Shown: positions 24,234 through 35,235, counted from the stretch's first letter. The stretch: DNA of 64,000 nt from Adiantum capillus-veneris (GCA_014529385.2 CM043950.1:149796945-149860944), one strand, 5' to 3'. Notes: generated by a model from the letters alone, not told the origin. Numbers and translations are program-made.

Positions 24234-24305
<72 letters not shown>

Positions 24306-24763
24306 GTGTGTCACTTTTGACATGATATGTGCAGTCTTGGATTGTTGACAAGGATGACTTCCTTTGGCGGCGGACTCGAGAGTATCGTGGAAGGGATGCG
24401 GACCTAGCAGAGTACCTTTCAAAGCTTTGCGAGTCGCGGATAGTAGTTTTTCACAATTCCATGTCACAAGAGGGTTCAATAGCAACTTACACATTCAAGA
24501 CACTATCACGCTTCTTGGGTGGACCCGTGCTGCCCAAAAGTGCAGATAAATTCATTCTTGTGGACAAAGTGTTTGCTAGAGATTGTTTTGGTTACTGCCC
24601 GGGCTATACAGGTGGTCGGGCAGCGTATTACTACACCTACACAGCAATGGCACTAGCTCTTGGTAGACAAAACCCAGATGAACTTTTAGAGTATGGCAAA
24701 CATCTCATGATTCGTTACAAGGGTGATGTGCCAAAAAACAAAATTGAACCTTCAAAATCTTGA
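22244..24763 (+). CDS. Unknown gene 3 of transposon 2 (multi-exon)
   Basis: I do not recognise this protein. A short first exon (22244-22291, MEETPPLEFLQTPPTK then a GTGATC donor) is followed after a repeat-filled intron by 22980-23380 (AQLLNVFAKRTVDFCQ, then an acidic, proline-rich stretch). Next come 23385-23770 (CRHSACPLHQKECKLIQEAF, Cys/His-rich, acidic tail), 23830-24027, 24139-24230 and, past an intron made almost wholly of (TC)n, 24335-24763 (SWIVDKDDFLWRRTREYRG ... GGRAAYYYTYTAMALALG). Frames change between blocks, with plausible GT/AG sites at some joins. It converges on the transposase-like gene with only 63 bp between them. Confidence 0.45.
22388..22475 (+). repeat. (CA)n microsatellite in first intron of gene 3
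   Basis: CA-rich run with an essentially pure (CA)n core at about 22420-22474. Nearby in the same intron are (GT)n at 22340-22360, (TC)n at about 22603-22648, (GA)n at about 22739-22812 and (GA)n at about 22841-22884. Confidence 0.9.
22524..22588. repeat. GCGCGC-armed palindrome, unit 3
   Basis: Left arm GTTACTAACGGTGCGCAGAG, right arm CTCTCCGCGCGCCTATAG. Same design and size as units 1, 2 and 4. Confidence 0.7.
22660..22724. repeat. GCGCGC-armed palindrome, unit 4 (diverged)
   Basis: Left arm GTACTTAAGGTGCGCGTAGAG, right arm CTTGCGTTCCTTTAGTAC. Outer arms still pair; the GC core of the right arm is eroded. Confidence 0.55.
24236..24300 (+). repeat. (TC)n intronic microsatellite
   Basis: Pure (CT)n run of about 65 bp inside the last intron of gene 3, between a GTAACT donor and a TATGTGCAG acceptor. 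Confidence 0.9.
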
Positions 24764-24826
24764 TACACTTCAAGTAGCAATTGTATAAGATCATGTATTA
24801 CATAAATTGTGTACAATGTCATCCAC

Positions 24827-27520
24827 TCAGAGTATCTTTCTCCACTTGTGATTCACATACACCATTGTCTCTCTCCACCTTCGTTGACTTTCACGAGCTC
24901 CGGAAGTTGTTGTATGCCATTGATCTTTAACTTTTTTTGTTGTTGAAATGTCTGATGCTTGTGCTATTGCTGAATTTTCCAAGACTTCTTTTGCCTGCAT
25001 TCGATGAATGATTCTACGATAGAACCATTCAAATAGTTCTCTCAAACTGCTAGCCTTGATTCGAGAGCCACCATGTCGTGTGTGCCTGAAATAAGCATTT
25101 CTCTCCCATGTAATGAGACTTTTCCATCCCTTGGGTATTCCATATTTTCGGGTTCCCATACTTTTGTATAAAATATGGTAAATGATTGAAGATGATGTGT
25201 TGGATATGAAAACATATTAGTTAGAATGTTTTACACTCACATATTTGCACATAAGAGAGAATGAAATACACGATAATACCATGTAGTGAGTAATCTGGGT
25301 GTCTGTCCATGCTGTTTTGAATGATTTTTTCAGAAGGTTGAGATTCTCCTTGAACTTGTTCATATCACCTTGTGACTAGTCATCTTTGTCGCACATAAAA
25401 AATAGGATGTCTATTGATCGCCAAACCTCAGCCTTCACATTACGAGTAGTTGGTTCTTGGTCTTTGACTGCAATATGTAGCTTTTTCCAGCTCTGATACT
25501 CTACCTTGCTAACATAAGATGTGTTATATAATTTTTCCATGTTTTGTTAGCTTCGGATCTCTTGTACATTGGGGTTTAGATAAAAACCTTCGTGCCTTCA
25601 CCCCACCGATGGATGGTTTGCATGGGACATCCTTCTCAGCAGTTGATCTCTTTTCATCCCGCTGGATTTTCACATTGCCACCATGAAGCCCCATATCCGA
25701 CAGTACCATTTCTAAGCACTGCAGGGTTACTTGTCGTTCTGCCGAGTTCTTAATCTTCCAAGCAAACCCGATATATAAGTAGACCAATTTCTCCACAATT
25801 CTACAAAGGGCATGCATTGTACAAATGTGGACATTCACAAGTGGTATTTTCAAACCGGTCGAAAAGCAGGATCCTCAATGTGACGTGTTGGAGCTTTTCT
25901 CCACCACTTTGGGTCCATGACCTTTGCAGGCTCCATGCAGAACAAACACACGCGACTTTTCCATTGCACCCATTCCACAATTATGCATGCACTTTAATGT
26001 TTTGAGGTCACCTGCAAGATGCCAATGAACTTGAAAGTCTCCCCTTCCATCTAGACGTAGTACCTCTCCCTGGTTAGTCTGTCGATCAATCACCTCCGGA
26101 ATATTAGTTCGATGGAACACCCAATATAGAATCTCATGATCTTCTTTCTTTACCTGCAACACAAAATAAATGAGACTTAAGTAGATGTGAACATTTGAGC
26201 TTACCTGAGAATCTCGCTTATCTCAAACGCACCAAGCCACAATATGTTAGATTCTGATTGAACACTAAAATATAAAGGATCATCACTGGGACACTTTGAG
26301 AGGGCTCTATTCATTAAAGTAATAGTAACACACTCTAGATTTTTCTCTTTAACAAGCTCACACTCATCCAGTTTTAACACAAAATGTAATACCCCTCGTG
26401 ACTCTTCAAATGTGATGTTGTAAAACTCCACCATTCTCTTCTGTAATATCCGCAGGTCCATAAAAATATTATTGAACTCATCATATGCCATGTTTGCTCC
26501 ATGGCCACTGTAAGTCTCTTTAATATGAAAGGGCTATCCAAGATAGTCTCCCTGTGCCTCGTTAAGCTGAAGCCTCTCTTTCCAAACACTTGAGGCTGAT
26601 GGTAGAAGTTTGGATTTTATACCCTTCTTAACAAAGATGGATGAGACAGACTTTTGGATAGCCGAATATCCTCTTTTGCTTACACCAAGTGAATCAAGTG
26701 TGCCTTGTATCTCTTTTGCAGGCACTGAGTTCTCTGAAATAAAGCGGTCCACTACATCTCGTTGTAGGACCTTAAACTTCTTGTCATGTACTATATCTGC
26801 TGCCAGGCTTCTACTTATAAGTGGCTTCAATCTCTTTCCTATATTGGATTTGGGGTCAATGTTTTCCTTGTCAGGATAGATTGAATCTCTACATGAAGAC
26901 AATGCATAAGTAAATAACAGAAAATTTGCTTCACTAACACTATTTAGGCACATGAAAACAATGCATAACAAGATAAAACAAAAAGATTACTTAACTAAGA
27001 CAATGTAGCCAACCAAGAAGCATCACCTTAATGCTCGGATTATTTTCTTGAGACCTCCTGATGCAACCTGCAATGTTTCAAGATTGCGCAATTTCTTCTT
27101 TTGGATACGACGACCCAAGATGGTGTCCTTCATTTGACAACTTCGCACCTTTCCTTTCAGTTCTTGTACCTCTGTTTTATGTTGCAAAATGGTAACCTGA
27201 TCTGTAGAATGTAAATGTGAAAGGCGAACAATCTCACATTGTTGAGCTTGGAGAATGCCCTTGTAAGTTTCAGCTTCTCTTGTAAGAGATTTACAATAAC
27301 CCAGAAGGCCCTTTTCTCCATCACCAGCAAAGGTCAATAAGCTTGTAGGATTGACAAACGGTGGAGACGCATTAGTCATTGGATTCTTAGGGTAGAGAGA
27401 GCCTCTCGTCCAGATATCTATGTGTTTAGCTCCCTGAGCTCTGAGCGTATCTATGGAAGCGGGAGGTATATGTGTGTTTGTTTTACTGCGCTTAATCAAT
27501 GGTTGGTACTCATTGTCCAA
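24827..27520 (-). pseudogene. Transposase-like gene of transposon 2, with lesions
   Basis: Minus-strand exon chain. 27520-27023 is a basic then coiled-coil-like N-terminus ending at an AAG/GTGATG donor. 26903-26201 has a helical domain (KVLQRDVVDRFISENSVPAK) and then LHFVLKLDECELVKEKN, a candidate first catalytic Asp. 26160 downward has VHWHLAGDLKTLKCMHNC followed by a CLFC pair, and NVHICTMHALCRIVEKL, a His/Cys box. D, GDLK-C-x2-C and HxCxxH spacing resembles RNase H-fold cut-and-paste transposases with inserted zinc sites. I cannot name the superfamily. Lesions: in-frame TAG at 26534-26536, a one-base shift at about 25950, another at about 25850. The weakly coding block 25159-24827 may be the C-terminus. 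Confidence 0.5.
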
Positions 27521-27846
27521 ATCAATGTGAAGGTGATATTTGGCTCGTTTCTAGGTAACATTTGTGCCATTTGAGGAGTGCGCCATTAGCCAAATGTGCA
27601 GGTTTAATGGAAAGTGAATAGCGGCTGCGCCTTCGTCCCTCCATGTTAGCCTCATTCCCTCCATATTGACGAGGTTCATTCAATGCAACTGAAAAGAGGA
27701 TTATCCCTCAATCACTACGAACGAATGTTCAGAAGAGTAAGGAATCTACTTAAAGTACACTTTTTGAACTTTTACTATGAAAGAACCAGCTCTATTATTT
27801 GCCATTTTTTCTAGAGAGAGAGTGCAAAAAATACATTTTCTTAGAA
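27521..27846. other. Gap between transposase-like gene and right TIR
   Basis: No ORF or motif recognised. This is presumably 5' untranslated and promoter sequence of the transposase-like gene (minus strand). A short GAGAGAGAG run lies at about 27817. Confidence 0.4.
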
Positions 27847-27880
27847 GGCCCTCCAAATGACCTCCGAAATTCCCTAATGT
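27847..27880 (-). repeat. Right terminal inverted repeat of DNA transposon 2
   Basis: GGCCCTCCAAATGACCTC then the CCTAATGT end, the inverted match of 16052-16085; GTAT target duplication follows at 27881-27884. Confidence 0.85.
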
Positions 27881-27884
27881 GTAT

Positions 27885-28441
27885 GCATAAACTGTCAACA
27901 ATAGAACCCGAGCATCAAGTAGGAACCACTAGTACATAGCCTATGGCGAGGTCACGAAAAGGGTGCTCCAGCTACCTATATCACCGAAAGGATCTCCACA
28001 TTTGAGAATCCCCAAGGTCAATAAAACCTCACGCTATCGACCCTCACACGAAGGCTAATGCAAATCGCGTATAGTCAAGTCTCAGAAATGACTATCTTCC
28101 AGACCAAGTCTCAGAAATGGCTGGGACTACCAAATAAAATCAATTCTGGCTCCACAAAGGCGTACAACGGAAGTTTCCACAAGTAACGTACAATCCAACA
28201 GACAATGCGCTCAAACAGGCACCAAATGATGCATACCCACGGCAACTGCAACTGACTCCCACTGTCAGTGTACCACTGAACTCCAGCTACCTGTACCTGT
28301 TTGAATCACCTGTACTTGTACCTGTCCCTGTAACGTGTAACCTGTAACCTGTAATCTACAACCTGTAATCTCGAATCTCGAAGCTTGAAGCTCGAAGCAG
28401 AAGGTACTCGAAGAAGATCCTCCGTGGGGGTGCCAAAAGAA
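27885..28441 (-). mobile_element. Ty3-A leader, LTR-proximal part
   Basis: Continues 16047 once DNA transposon 2 is removed; inverted match of about 37019-37560. Includes the primer-binding-like TTTGGCACCCCCACGG (about 28421-28438, minus). No supported gene. Confidence 0.75.
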
Positions 28442-28616
28442 TGTGAGCGAGATGGAAACACACAGAACGCCTCTATAACGACCCGACACACACTCTTGGG
28501 AAGATACACACACACTATGGGGCACCACTCGGCTTACACAATCCACCTGGCCGAGACAGGGAACACACCTATGGAGTGAGAGGAGAGAGACTACCCATTT
28601 ACCCGCTCGACACCGA

Positions 28617-28649
<33 letters not shown>

Positions 28650-29592
28650 AAAATACTCAGCTCAAAAGAGGAGAATTTCTGATGTTTAGATACAATTGAG
28701 CTTGGGCCAACACGAATGGGGCAAATAGCTCACACAATATAGCTAAAATATGCCAGATACAATCACAAATTGGAGAAGAAGCTTCGTTCATAGGAGAAAC
28801 TTACACAACCAAAATAGCAGAAACAAAGTGAGGAATTTGGAAAAATGGACAGTGCCATCGCGTCCGGAACGGCCCAAAACCCCAGTCTACAATGTCAAAG
28901 TGCTCAAATCCTACTTCGGATGAGCAGTTTACGGCCAAAACATGCTCCAAAAACCCCAAAAACACAGTTGCGGCTGTTCCTCCTCTCTTCTCCATGTTTT
29001 TCTTGGTCTTCTCTCAAAATTTTCAGTTCTCACACTTAGCTTTATTATTTGGGCACCCTTGGCCTTTTAGATGACCTCAAACGGACCCCGAACAGGCCAA
29101 AAACTGAGCTCGCAGTGCATAGTTGTCACCTTTTTGCATCATCCGCACACCTGGCACTCAGCTTTTCCCAATAATGTATCCCACAACCACGTGAAGTATC
29201 CCCAAAAAGTGGTCCTCATGATGAACTTTTTGCATAAGTATCACAAGAAAACACCCACGTCATGTCCGTACTTCTCCGCGTGCAAGTACTGACCCCATTC
29301 GACGTCCTGACGCCACTAGATGCCATCTGACGCACCTGCTTACCTCATGTCGTCGGCCCGCAAATACCTTCCTCGAGAAGTTTTACGTGCTACCAAATCC
29401 TCCTTATTGTAGAAAAATCACACTGGTACTGGTAATAGTGAAAATCGTTGCACTATGTACACCCTGTCCTACATGTACACACGTGGGCCCCACGTAACCA
29501 CCTGGCTATGGAAATTGGGAAATCCTTTATTCGATGCACCATGCATGTGTATGTACATATGCACAATCTCTTGCTCCAAAAAAATCGTGACA
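28442..29592 (-). repeat. Ty3-A 5' LTR
   Basis: Opens TGTCACGATTTT at 29592 and closes CGCTCACA at 28442 on the minus strand (1151 bp); a (CA)n run at about 28618-28647 lies just inside the closing third. The Ty3-B copy (62915-63038 plus 36002-37018) has the same ends. Around 29464-29470 this copy still has the uninterrupted CTGTC site into which the solo LTR of family C inserted in copy B. Confidence 0.75.
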
Positions 29593-31126
29593 TAATTTGC
29601 CCATCCCCTAGCCTACTAGAGCATTAATGCATGCTCAGCAGAGCAGCAGCAAATGCTCATTCCACTTGGATCAAAAGGCCAAAGACATATCCCCTGATTC
29701 ACAAGAAGCATCATAAGACCACACCTATATTTGTCACCAATCAACCAAAATGAACCAAAGGCATATCCAACTAACACATCCATCCTATCTGGACCTCCAA
29801 AAGTATAAATATTGCATACCACATTCAACCCAACCAATCGAGACAACTCAAGTGACTCATCACCTGGCATCTTGGCTTCACTAGCCATAGCAACAACATG
29901 CAAATCATGCACAGAAGTAGCTAAAAGCATTGTGTGAAGGTAAAGTTGTTGATATCCAAAGCACAAAAGTATCCCCGCGGCACACATATCCCTAGCATAG
30001 GCATCCATATATCTGAGATTGGACTCATATATGACAAACCCCTTCTCATCATCACACATAACTTCATCCACATCATAATCATGGCTATCATCACGATCCA
30101 TAGCTTCTAGCATTGGTTCATCAGTCTCCAAGGATACAAATCCCTACTCTAAACCACAACCATGCTCACAAATCGGTTCAATCACTGCACATACATCAAA
30201 ATATGGCTTCATAACAGGCTCCACATCCAACAAATCCACAAAATGGCTCTCAACCTTTCCCTCTTCCCTAATTTCCAAGGAACTAGTTTCCAAAGATACG
30301 TGCTCATCATCAATAACCTCGACCTCAAACTCACACTCAGAATCACAAGGTATACAAGTAGCCAATGCATCCTCTTCAAGACTTTTCAATCCTGTATCCA
30401 AAGTATTACTCACCTCTTTAGGATCTTCCATAAACTTGTCAACCTACAAGACCTCTTTACGCTTCACAATAGACCTTGGGAAGAAACGAGAAACATCATA
30501 GGATAGGCTACTTTTCACCTGATTAGGCTTAACTTCATCTTCCATGTCAAATCCATCTTGCACATGCATATCTGTACTAATACCATGTTCCTCAAGACAC
30601 TTAAACTTCCATTCCTTGTGCTTTGCAATGCATACCGCATCTTCAAAAGACTCAGGCGTCTTCAACTCAACCTCGAACCGCAACCAAGGTGACAAACCAT
30701 CAACAAAGGAACTTTTCTTCAATGAACAAGGGGGGGTCTCATCCTTAAGAGCAACACACCAACGAGTCCATAAATCTGTAAAACCTTGTACATAGGCATC
30801 AACACCTTGACAAGAACCTTGCTTAAGAGCATTGAGCTCATTCCATACTGCATTTGCATCTTCAAAAACCTGGAAACGCTCTAAAAAAGCTTCTATAAAC
30901 TTGTCAAGACTCAAACCATAAGAAGAAGCCACTGCTTCTTTAGCTTCCAAATCCATGAACCAAACACGGGCCTCATCTTTCAAAAGCAATCCAAATAGCC
31001 TCAAAATCTTGTCCTCATCACACATATTGTTGCTTATGCATGCCACCTCGACTTGCTCCAGAAAGTCTTCCACATCTTCACCACTTCTTCCATGAAATTC
31101 CGGATAAGAGAAAGCCATGGCTACCC
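29593..31126 (-). pseudogene. Ty3-like element B, gag region
   Basis: Begins MAFSYPEFHGRSGEDVEDF at 31118 with the same gag fold as 15548-14264, about 95% similar by eye. Here the frame stays open past the site where copy A shifts, but a TAG at 30444-30446 follows KRKEVL where copy A has a Gln codon. Downstream ORFs 30431-30144 and 30131-29616 continue the acidic tail and then a Cys-rich, hydrophobic stretch. It is cut at 29593 by the LTR of Ty3-A. The break at 31126/31127 is the left edge of the inversion; the expected leader is at 38057. Confidence 0.75.
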
Positions 31127-31335
31127 CAGGGACATATCTTATATTTCCAAAGATGTGGAGGCAAACTTCCGAGCAACTTCAAAACTTCTTGCAGAGAACC
31201 ATAATTCCATGGTTGGTAGGATGGTTGTATGCAAGAGATAAGAGAGTCTATACATATAACACAATTGTAAATCAGTATAGTGATTCTGAGACAAATTATG
31301 TCCTTGGTGTGTACTTGTCAACACGAAAGCATTGA
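31127..31335 (+). pseudogene. C-terminal half of a split FCP1-like gene
   Basis: The plus-strand frame reads PGTYLIFPKMW, then LQNFLQRTIIPWLVGWLYAR and NYVLGVYLSTRKH before the stop. It aligns with what follows the DDxP motif in the intact relative at 44979-43773 (FPPQF, LLEELLPYLIQLDERRDVRDL). The missing first half is at 38620-38058 on the opposite strand, ending exactly at the other inversion edge. It was part of the cargo of DNA transposon 1. The upstream bases of the printed ORF (31117-31126) belong to Ty3-B. Confidence 0.75.
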
Positions 31336-32160
31336 ATAAATATGGCTATAAGATGCTTTTTTTATTCTAGTGTGTATCTTTCAACATTTGTATAATTTGA
31401 TATAGTCTTTTTTTTTTTTTATAAAAGGTGTGTCAATTTCATGAACACTTGAATGGAGTGCACCCTACTCTAAGGGGACTTCAATGTACTATTGGAGTGC
31501 ATCCTATTGTAAGGGGACTCTGATGTATTGCTAGAGTGCACCCAAATTTTTGGGGACTCATTTTTTATTTGATTGGGGCCTATGTTGGGTCATATAGTAA
31601 AAGAAATTCATTTTTTGTCAATTCATATCGAGGTTGCATTTATTTGGAACTATGAAAGAATTGATGTTTGATGTCAAAATAAAACTTGTAAGTGTGGATC
31701 AGAGAATTCATGGACTTTAAATATGTGAGAGGGATCTTTTTCTTGGGCACAAATGTTTGCTTCAAGAATTTTGTCATTACATACTTTATGTGAAAGAGTT
31801 TTAGAACCTAAAAGACTTTGAAAACAAAACTATGGAATCTAAGTGCATGTATTCTTGAATGGCTTGAAAGTTGATGTATACATGCATGTCGCCTTGATGA
31901 AGATTTAGATCTGACAAGATGGAAAGATATAATTCTTGGACGTTACCTTTGTCAATTTGGTAATAACATATTTAACTTTCTTTTAATATGGGTGGAAAAT
32001 ATATTATTATGTGCATTTGGAAAATATATTATTATGTGCATATTTAACTTTCTTTTAATATGGGTGGAAAATATATTATTATGTGCATTTGGAACCTAAT
32101 TGCTTGACCTTCAAACCAAGATTCCTATGTTATTTTTTCATATACTTTTTTATACTGAAT
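31336..32160. other. AT-rich gap downstream of the split FCP1 gene
   Basis: No gene seen. Contains a short tandem of the box 'tttaactttcttttaatatgg' spaced about 76 bp (about 31968-32090) and degraded direct repeats near 31450-31560 (GGAGTGCAYCCTA). Probably 3' flank of the FCP1-like gene. Confidence 0.4.
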
Positions 32161-33850
32161 TAAGATTGTGGATGCAAGGTCCACCACTTGTTCAAGTTAG
32201 ATCTAAGAAAGTATATATACTGAGTCTTCAAACTAGTAAACCAAGGGGAAGAGAAGCAGGGTCCATCACTTGTCCAAGCTCATCTCTAGACAACATAGAG
32301 AGATGTTATGTCTACTAATTGTCCAATATAGTCATGGAGAAATGATAGAAGGTTGATCCACTTGTCCAACCTATCATCTCTAGTAAAATGGGAGGTTTGG
32401 CCTTAAGATTCACCATGTAACCAACATATACTTCATTGTATTATGAAGAGTAGAAAAGAAAAGCTCCACCACTTGTCTAAGGTAGTTCCAAAATCAACAT
32501 GGAGAGAAGAAAGCTTCACCATTTGTCCAAGATAGGCTCCATTAAAACATGGAAAACCTCATATATGTTGTACATGGAAGCTTTTTTCCAAGGTCCACCA
32601 CTTGTCCAAGCTAGGATCCATTAAAACATGGATAGAAACAAGGCTCCACAACTCGTCCAACCTTTATAGCTGCAAAGTGTACCGGTTGTCTAAACTAGGC
32701 ATGGGAAAATAATAGAAGGTCCACCACTTATCCAATATATTATCTCTAATAGCATGGAGGTTTGGTCTCAAGATTTAGGAATTGGCTGACCTGTATTTCA
32801 TTGTATTATGATGAATTTGGTTTTAAAGTCAACTACTTATCCAAGCTATAAGTTTATATCTTGAATGGTATTCCTTCCCATCACTTAGAAAACCAATGAT
32901 ATGTTGTACATGGGAGGGTTTGTTACAAGGTCCACCACTTGTCCAAGCTAGTTTCATTGAAACATGGATGAAAACAAGCTCCACCATTTGTTAAAGCTAG
33001 ACTCCATTGAAATCTAGAAAATCCATTCTATGTTGTACATGGGGTTTTTGTTTTAAGGTCCAACACTTGTCCAAGCTAAGATCCATTGAAACATGGAGTA
33101 GAGAAACACTCCACCACTTGTCCAAGCTAGGCAACATTGATAGTAGTTGGTTTATTTTGAAGATCCACCACGTGTCTAAGCTAACTCTATTGAAACATAG
33201 AGAGAAGCAAAGGTCCACCAACTGTTCAAGCTAGGCTCCATTGAAACATGGACAGAAGCAAGCTCCACCATTTCTCCAAGATAGACTCCATTGAAACATG
33301 GAGAGAATCAAAGGTCCACCATTTCTCCAAGCCAAGATCTAGTTGTCCAACCTATAAGGTTATATCTTAAATGGTAATCTTTCTAATCACTTGGAATACC
33401 CATGATATGTTTTACATGGGGGTTTTGTTCCAAGATCACCACTTGTCCAAGCTAACTCTATTGAAACATAGAGAGAAGCAAAGGTCCACCACTTGTCCAA
33501 GCTAGTCTCCATTGAAACAAGGAGAGAAGCAAGCTCCATCATTTCTCCAAGATAGGCTAGCATGGATAAGTGCACCTTGAAACCAACCTTCCTATGAGGC
33601 AATAGAGCATATGCTACATATTTTATGTATGCCCCATGCCTCAAATTAAGAAGTTATAGATTAGAAGTGGACCTTGCTTAAATGTCACATGCAATAAATT
33701 AAGGAAAAATAGCCAAGTGGATTGTATTCCTCAATGGATCCTTGCTTTCACAAGTTGTGAACCTTGAGTCACTTTTACATTAACTTGGACAAGTGGTGGA
33801 CCTAGAAACCAAGCTCTCCATGTTGAGATAAGTTGTAGGTAGGACATTAG
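32160..33850 (+). repeat. Satellite array 1 (CCACCACTTGTCCAAGCTA family)
   Basis: Tandem, diverged monomers of about 50 bp built on the core CCACCACTTGTCCAAGCTA followed by CTCCATTGAAACATGGAGAGAA. The core is in the plus orientation here; one core at about 33785 is reversed. Other arrays of the family are at 38900-42830 (reverse), 46340-48250 and 51480-56588. ORFs across the array (for example 32997-33221) are by-products of the repeat. Confidence 0.9.
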
Positions 33851-34043
33851 AACATAGACAACGATAATGGACGCAATATACTCCTCTCCTAATAATCCAA
33901 TTGATTGAAACCATGATATTTTAGTTGTTTTCATTGTGTATTGTATGTGCATAAAGTGGAATGAGACCTTAAGAAAACTCAAATTTTTGACAAAATCTCT
34001 ATATTTTATACATGATATATTGAAAGTTGTCCAACCTAGGAAT

Positions 34044-34075
34044 TGGGATTTTCCCACTTTACCTAATATGGTCTT
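34044..34075 (-). repeat. TIR of DNA transposon 1 (left end, inverted)
   Basis: Minus strand from 34075 reads AAGACCATATTAGGTA, then about 15 more bases similar to the right end at 57326-57359. ATCT (AGAT on the minus strand) at 34076-34079 is the 4-bp target duplication, matched by AGAT at 57360-57363. Confidence 0.8.
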
Positions 34076-35005
34076 ATCTCTACTAGTAGATGCATAGTTG
34101 CCCTGTTCTCTCTTTCTACTTGCTTTTCCCTTTGGACAGTCACGTGACATGTGACCTCTTTCACCACATGTCCAACATTCTCTGCTATCTGGAGTATGTT
34201 GTTGCCTGCTTGATCCTGCACCACGACCTCTTTGACTCCCCCTGCCTTGAGACTGGTTTCCCCTGCCACCTGTATTAATTTGATTTGATTGACCTTCCAG
34301 AAATTGTCCCCTACAACCCCTTGGGCCTCGACCACGACCTCTACCTCTACCTCTGTTGGAGTTAGAATAGAAGGCCTGTTCAGAATTATTTCTGCCATGA
34401 GAAGAAGATGTGTCAAGGTTCTTCTCCTCAAGAATAAGCATAGAAATCAAATCTTGGAACACGGGGATGTCGTCTCTTGTATTCATGGAAGACCTAAAAT
34501 GTACATACTCATCTCCTAGACCATCCAAGCATGCACGGACAATGTCATCGTCTTCCACTGAGACTTTAATAGATCCAAGAGCCTCAATGATACTCTTGAT
34601 CTTCAAGGCATAATCATTGATTGAGAGGTTGTTCCTCTTAACCTGATTTAGCTCCGACTTTAGTTGAAGCTTCCTGGCCTTGGTGTTCACCTCGAACACT
34701 CTTCCTAAGTTTCTCCATGCAATGGCGGGGGTTTCAGCATCCTGTAGATAGCCCATCATGCCATCTGTGATGCTCATAGACAGCCAATACATCACTTTGC
34801 TCTGGCCTTGTTGCCAGTCCCTCAAAGCTTTCCTTTGTTCTGCTGTAGCATTTGCCTCGGGAATCTCTGGTTCCTTTTCATTGTCTCCTTCTACATAGTC
34901 CCAATAACCTTTTCCTTTTAGGAAATTTGTTATTCTGAACTTTCATGCAGGGTAGTTATTTTTCTCAAGCTTCTCAGTAACAATCTGACTGAAACTGTCA
35001 GACAT
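34076..35005 (-). pseudogene. Copia B gag
   Basis: From ATG at 35005, a copia gag: LEKNNYPA start, LKSELNQVKRNNLSINDYAL, ALGSIKVSVEDDDIVRACLDGL, an RGRGRG-rich linker and a perfect zinc knuckle CWTCGERGHMSRDC. It packages the element RNA. One TGA at 34943-34945 sits where copia gags have Trp. The frame is cut after STSRD at 34076 by the TIR of DNA transposon 1. The pol half, starting DADDSKN at 57361, continues the same frame once the insert and one target copy are discounted. Confidence 0.85.
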
Positions 35006-35223
35006 CTTGAAGCACTAAGACAAAATAGCTGCAATCTGCAAAAACCTGCAAATCTGCTGAACCTGCTATCGTGGTTCCTGTAATGCTTTCTACACTCAAC
35101 GAGTGTACACAATCAAGCGTTTCACAACCACTGTACTTGTACAGTAAATCTCTGTATACTGCACTTTTGCGAACGAAGGGATTGTGATGCTCTTGCTCTC
35201 TTAGCCTCTCTTGCCTGCACCAG

Positions 35224-35235
35224 GCTCTGATACCA
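35224..35235 (-). other. Primer binding site of copia B
   Basis: TGGTATCAGAGC on the minus strand immediately after the LTR end at 35236; initiator Met tRNA type. Confidence 0.9.

Larger units (their letters stand above)
16052..27880. mobile_element. DNA transposon 2, 11.8 kb, TIR about 34 bp
   Basis: The two ends are inverted copies: 16052 opens ACATTAGG and 27880 closes CCTAATGT. The next about 26 bases match with four mismatches (shared GAGGTC and TTTGGAGGGCC). GTAT flanks both sides (16048-16051 and 27881-27884), and the flanks are contiguous leader of Ty3-A when the insert is removed (compare 37540-37580). A 4-bp target duplication with this TIR does not match the TTAA of Kolobok, the 8 bp of hAT or the 9 bp of MULE. 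Inside are four genes in two convergent pairs, with a microsatellite-rich divergent promoter zone at 20830-22243. The superfamily is not established. Confidence 0.85.
31127..34075 (-). mobile_element. DNA transposon 1, inverted left part (2.95 kb)
   Basis: Runs from the TIR at 34075 (adjacent to copia B gag) to the inversion edge at 31127. Contains the FCP1-like C-terminus and satellite. With 38058-57359 it totals about 22.25 kb. Confidence 0.75.

Noticed and set aside
29460-29466. Placing the Ty3-A LTR start at TGTACATAG (29460)
   Set aside because: Homology to Ty3-B continues across this point to 29592 (62915-63038), so the true LTR edge is TGTCA at 29592; the apparent edge is the solo-LTR target site in copy B.
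33731-34075. C-terminal 115 codons of the gag ORF (33731-34075)
   Set aside because: This part is TIR and satellite sequence of DNA transposon 1 read through by chance in the gag frame.
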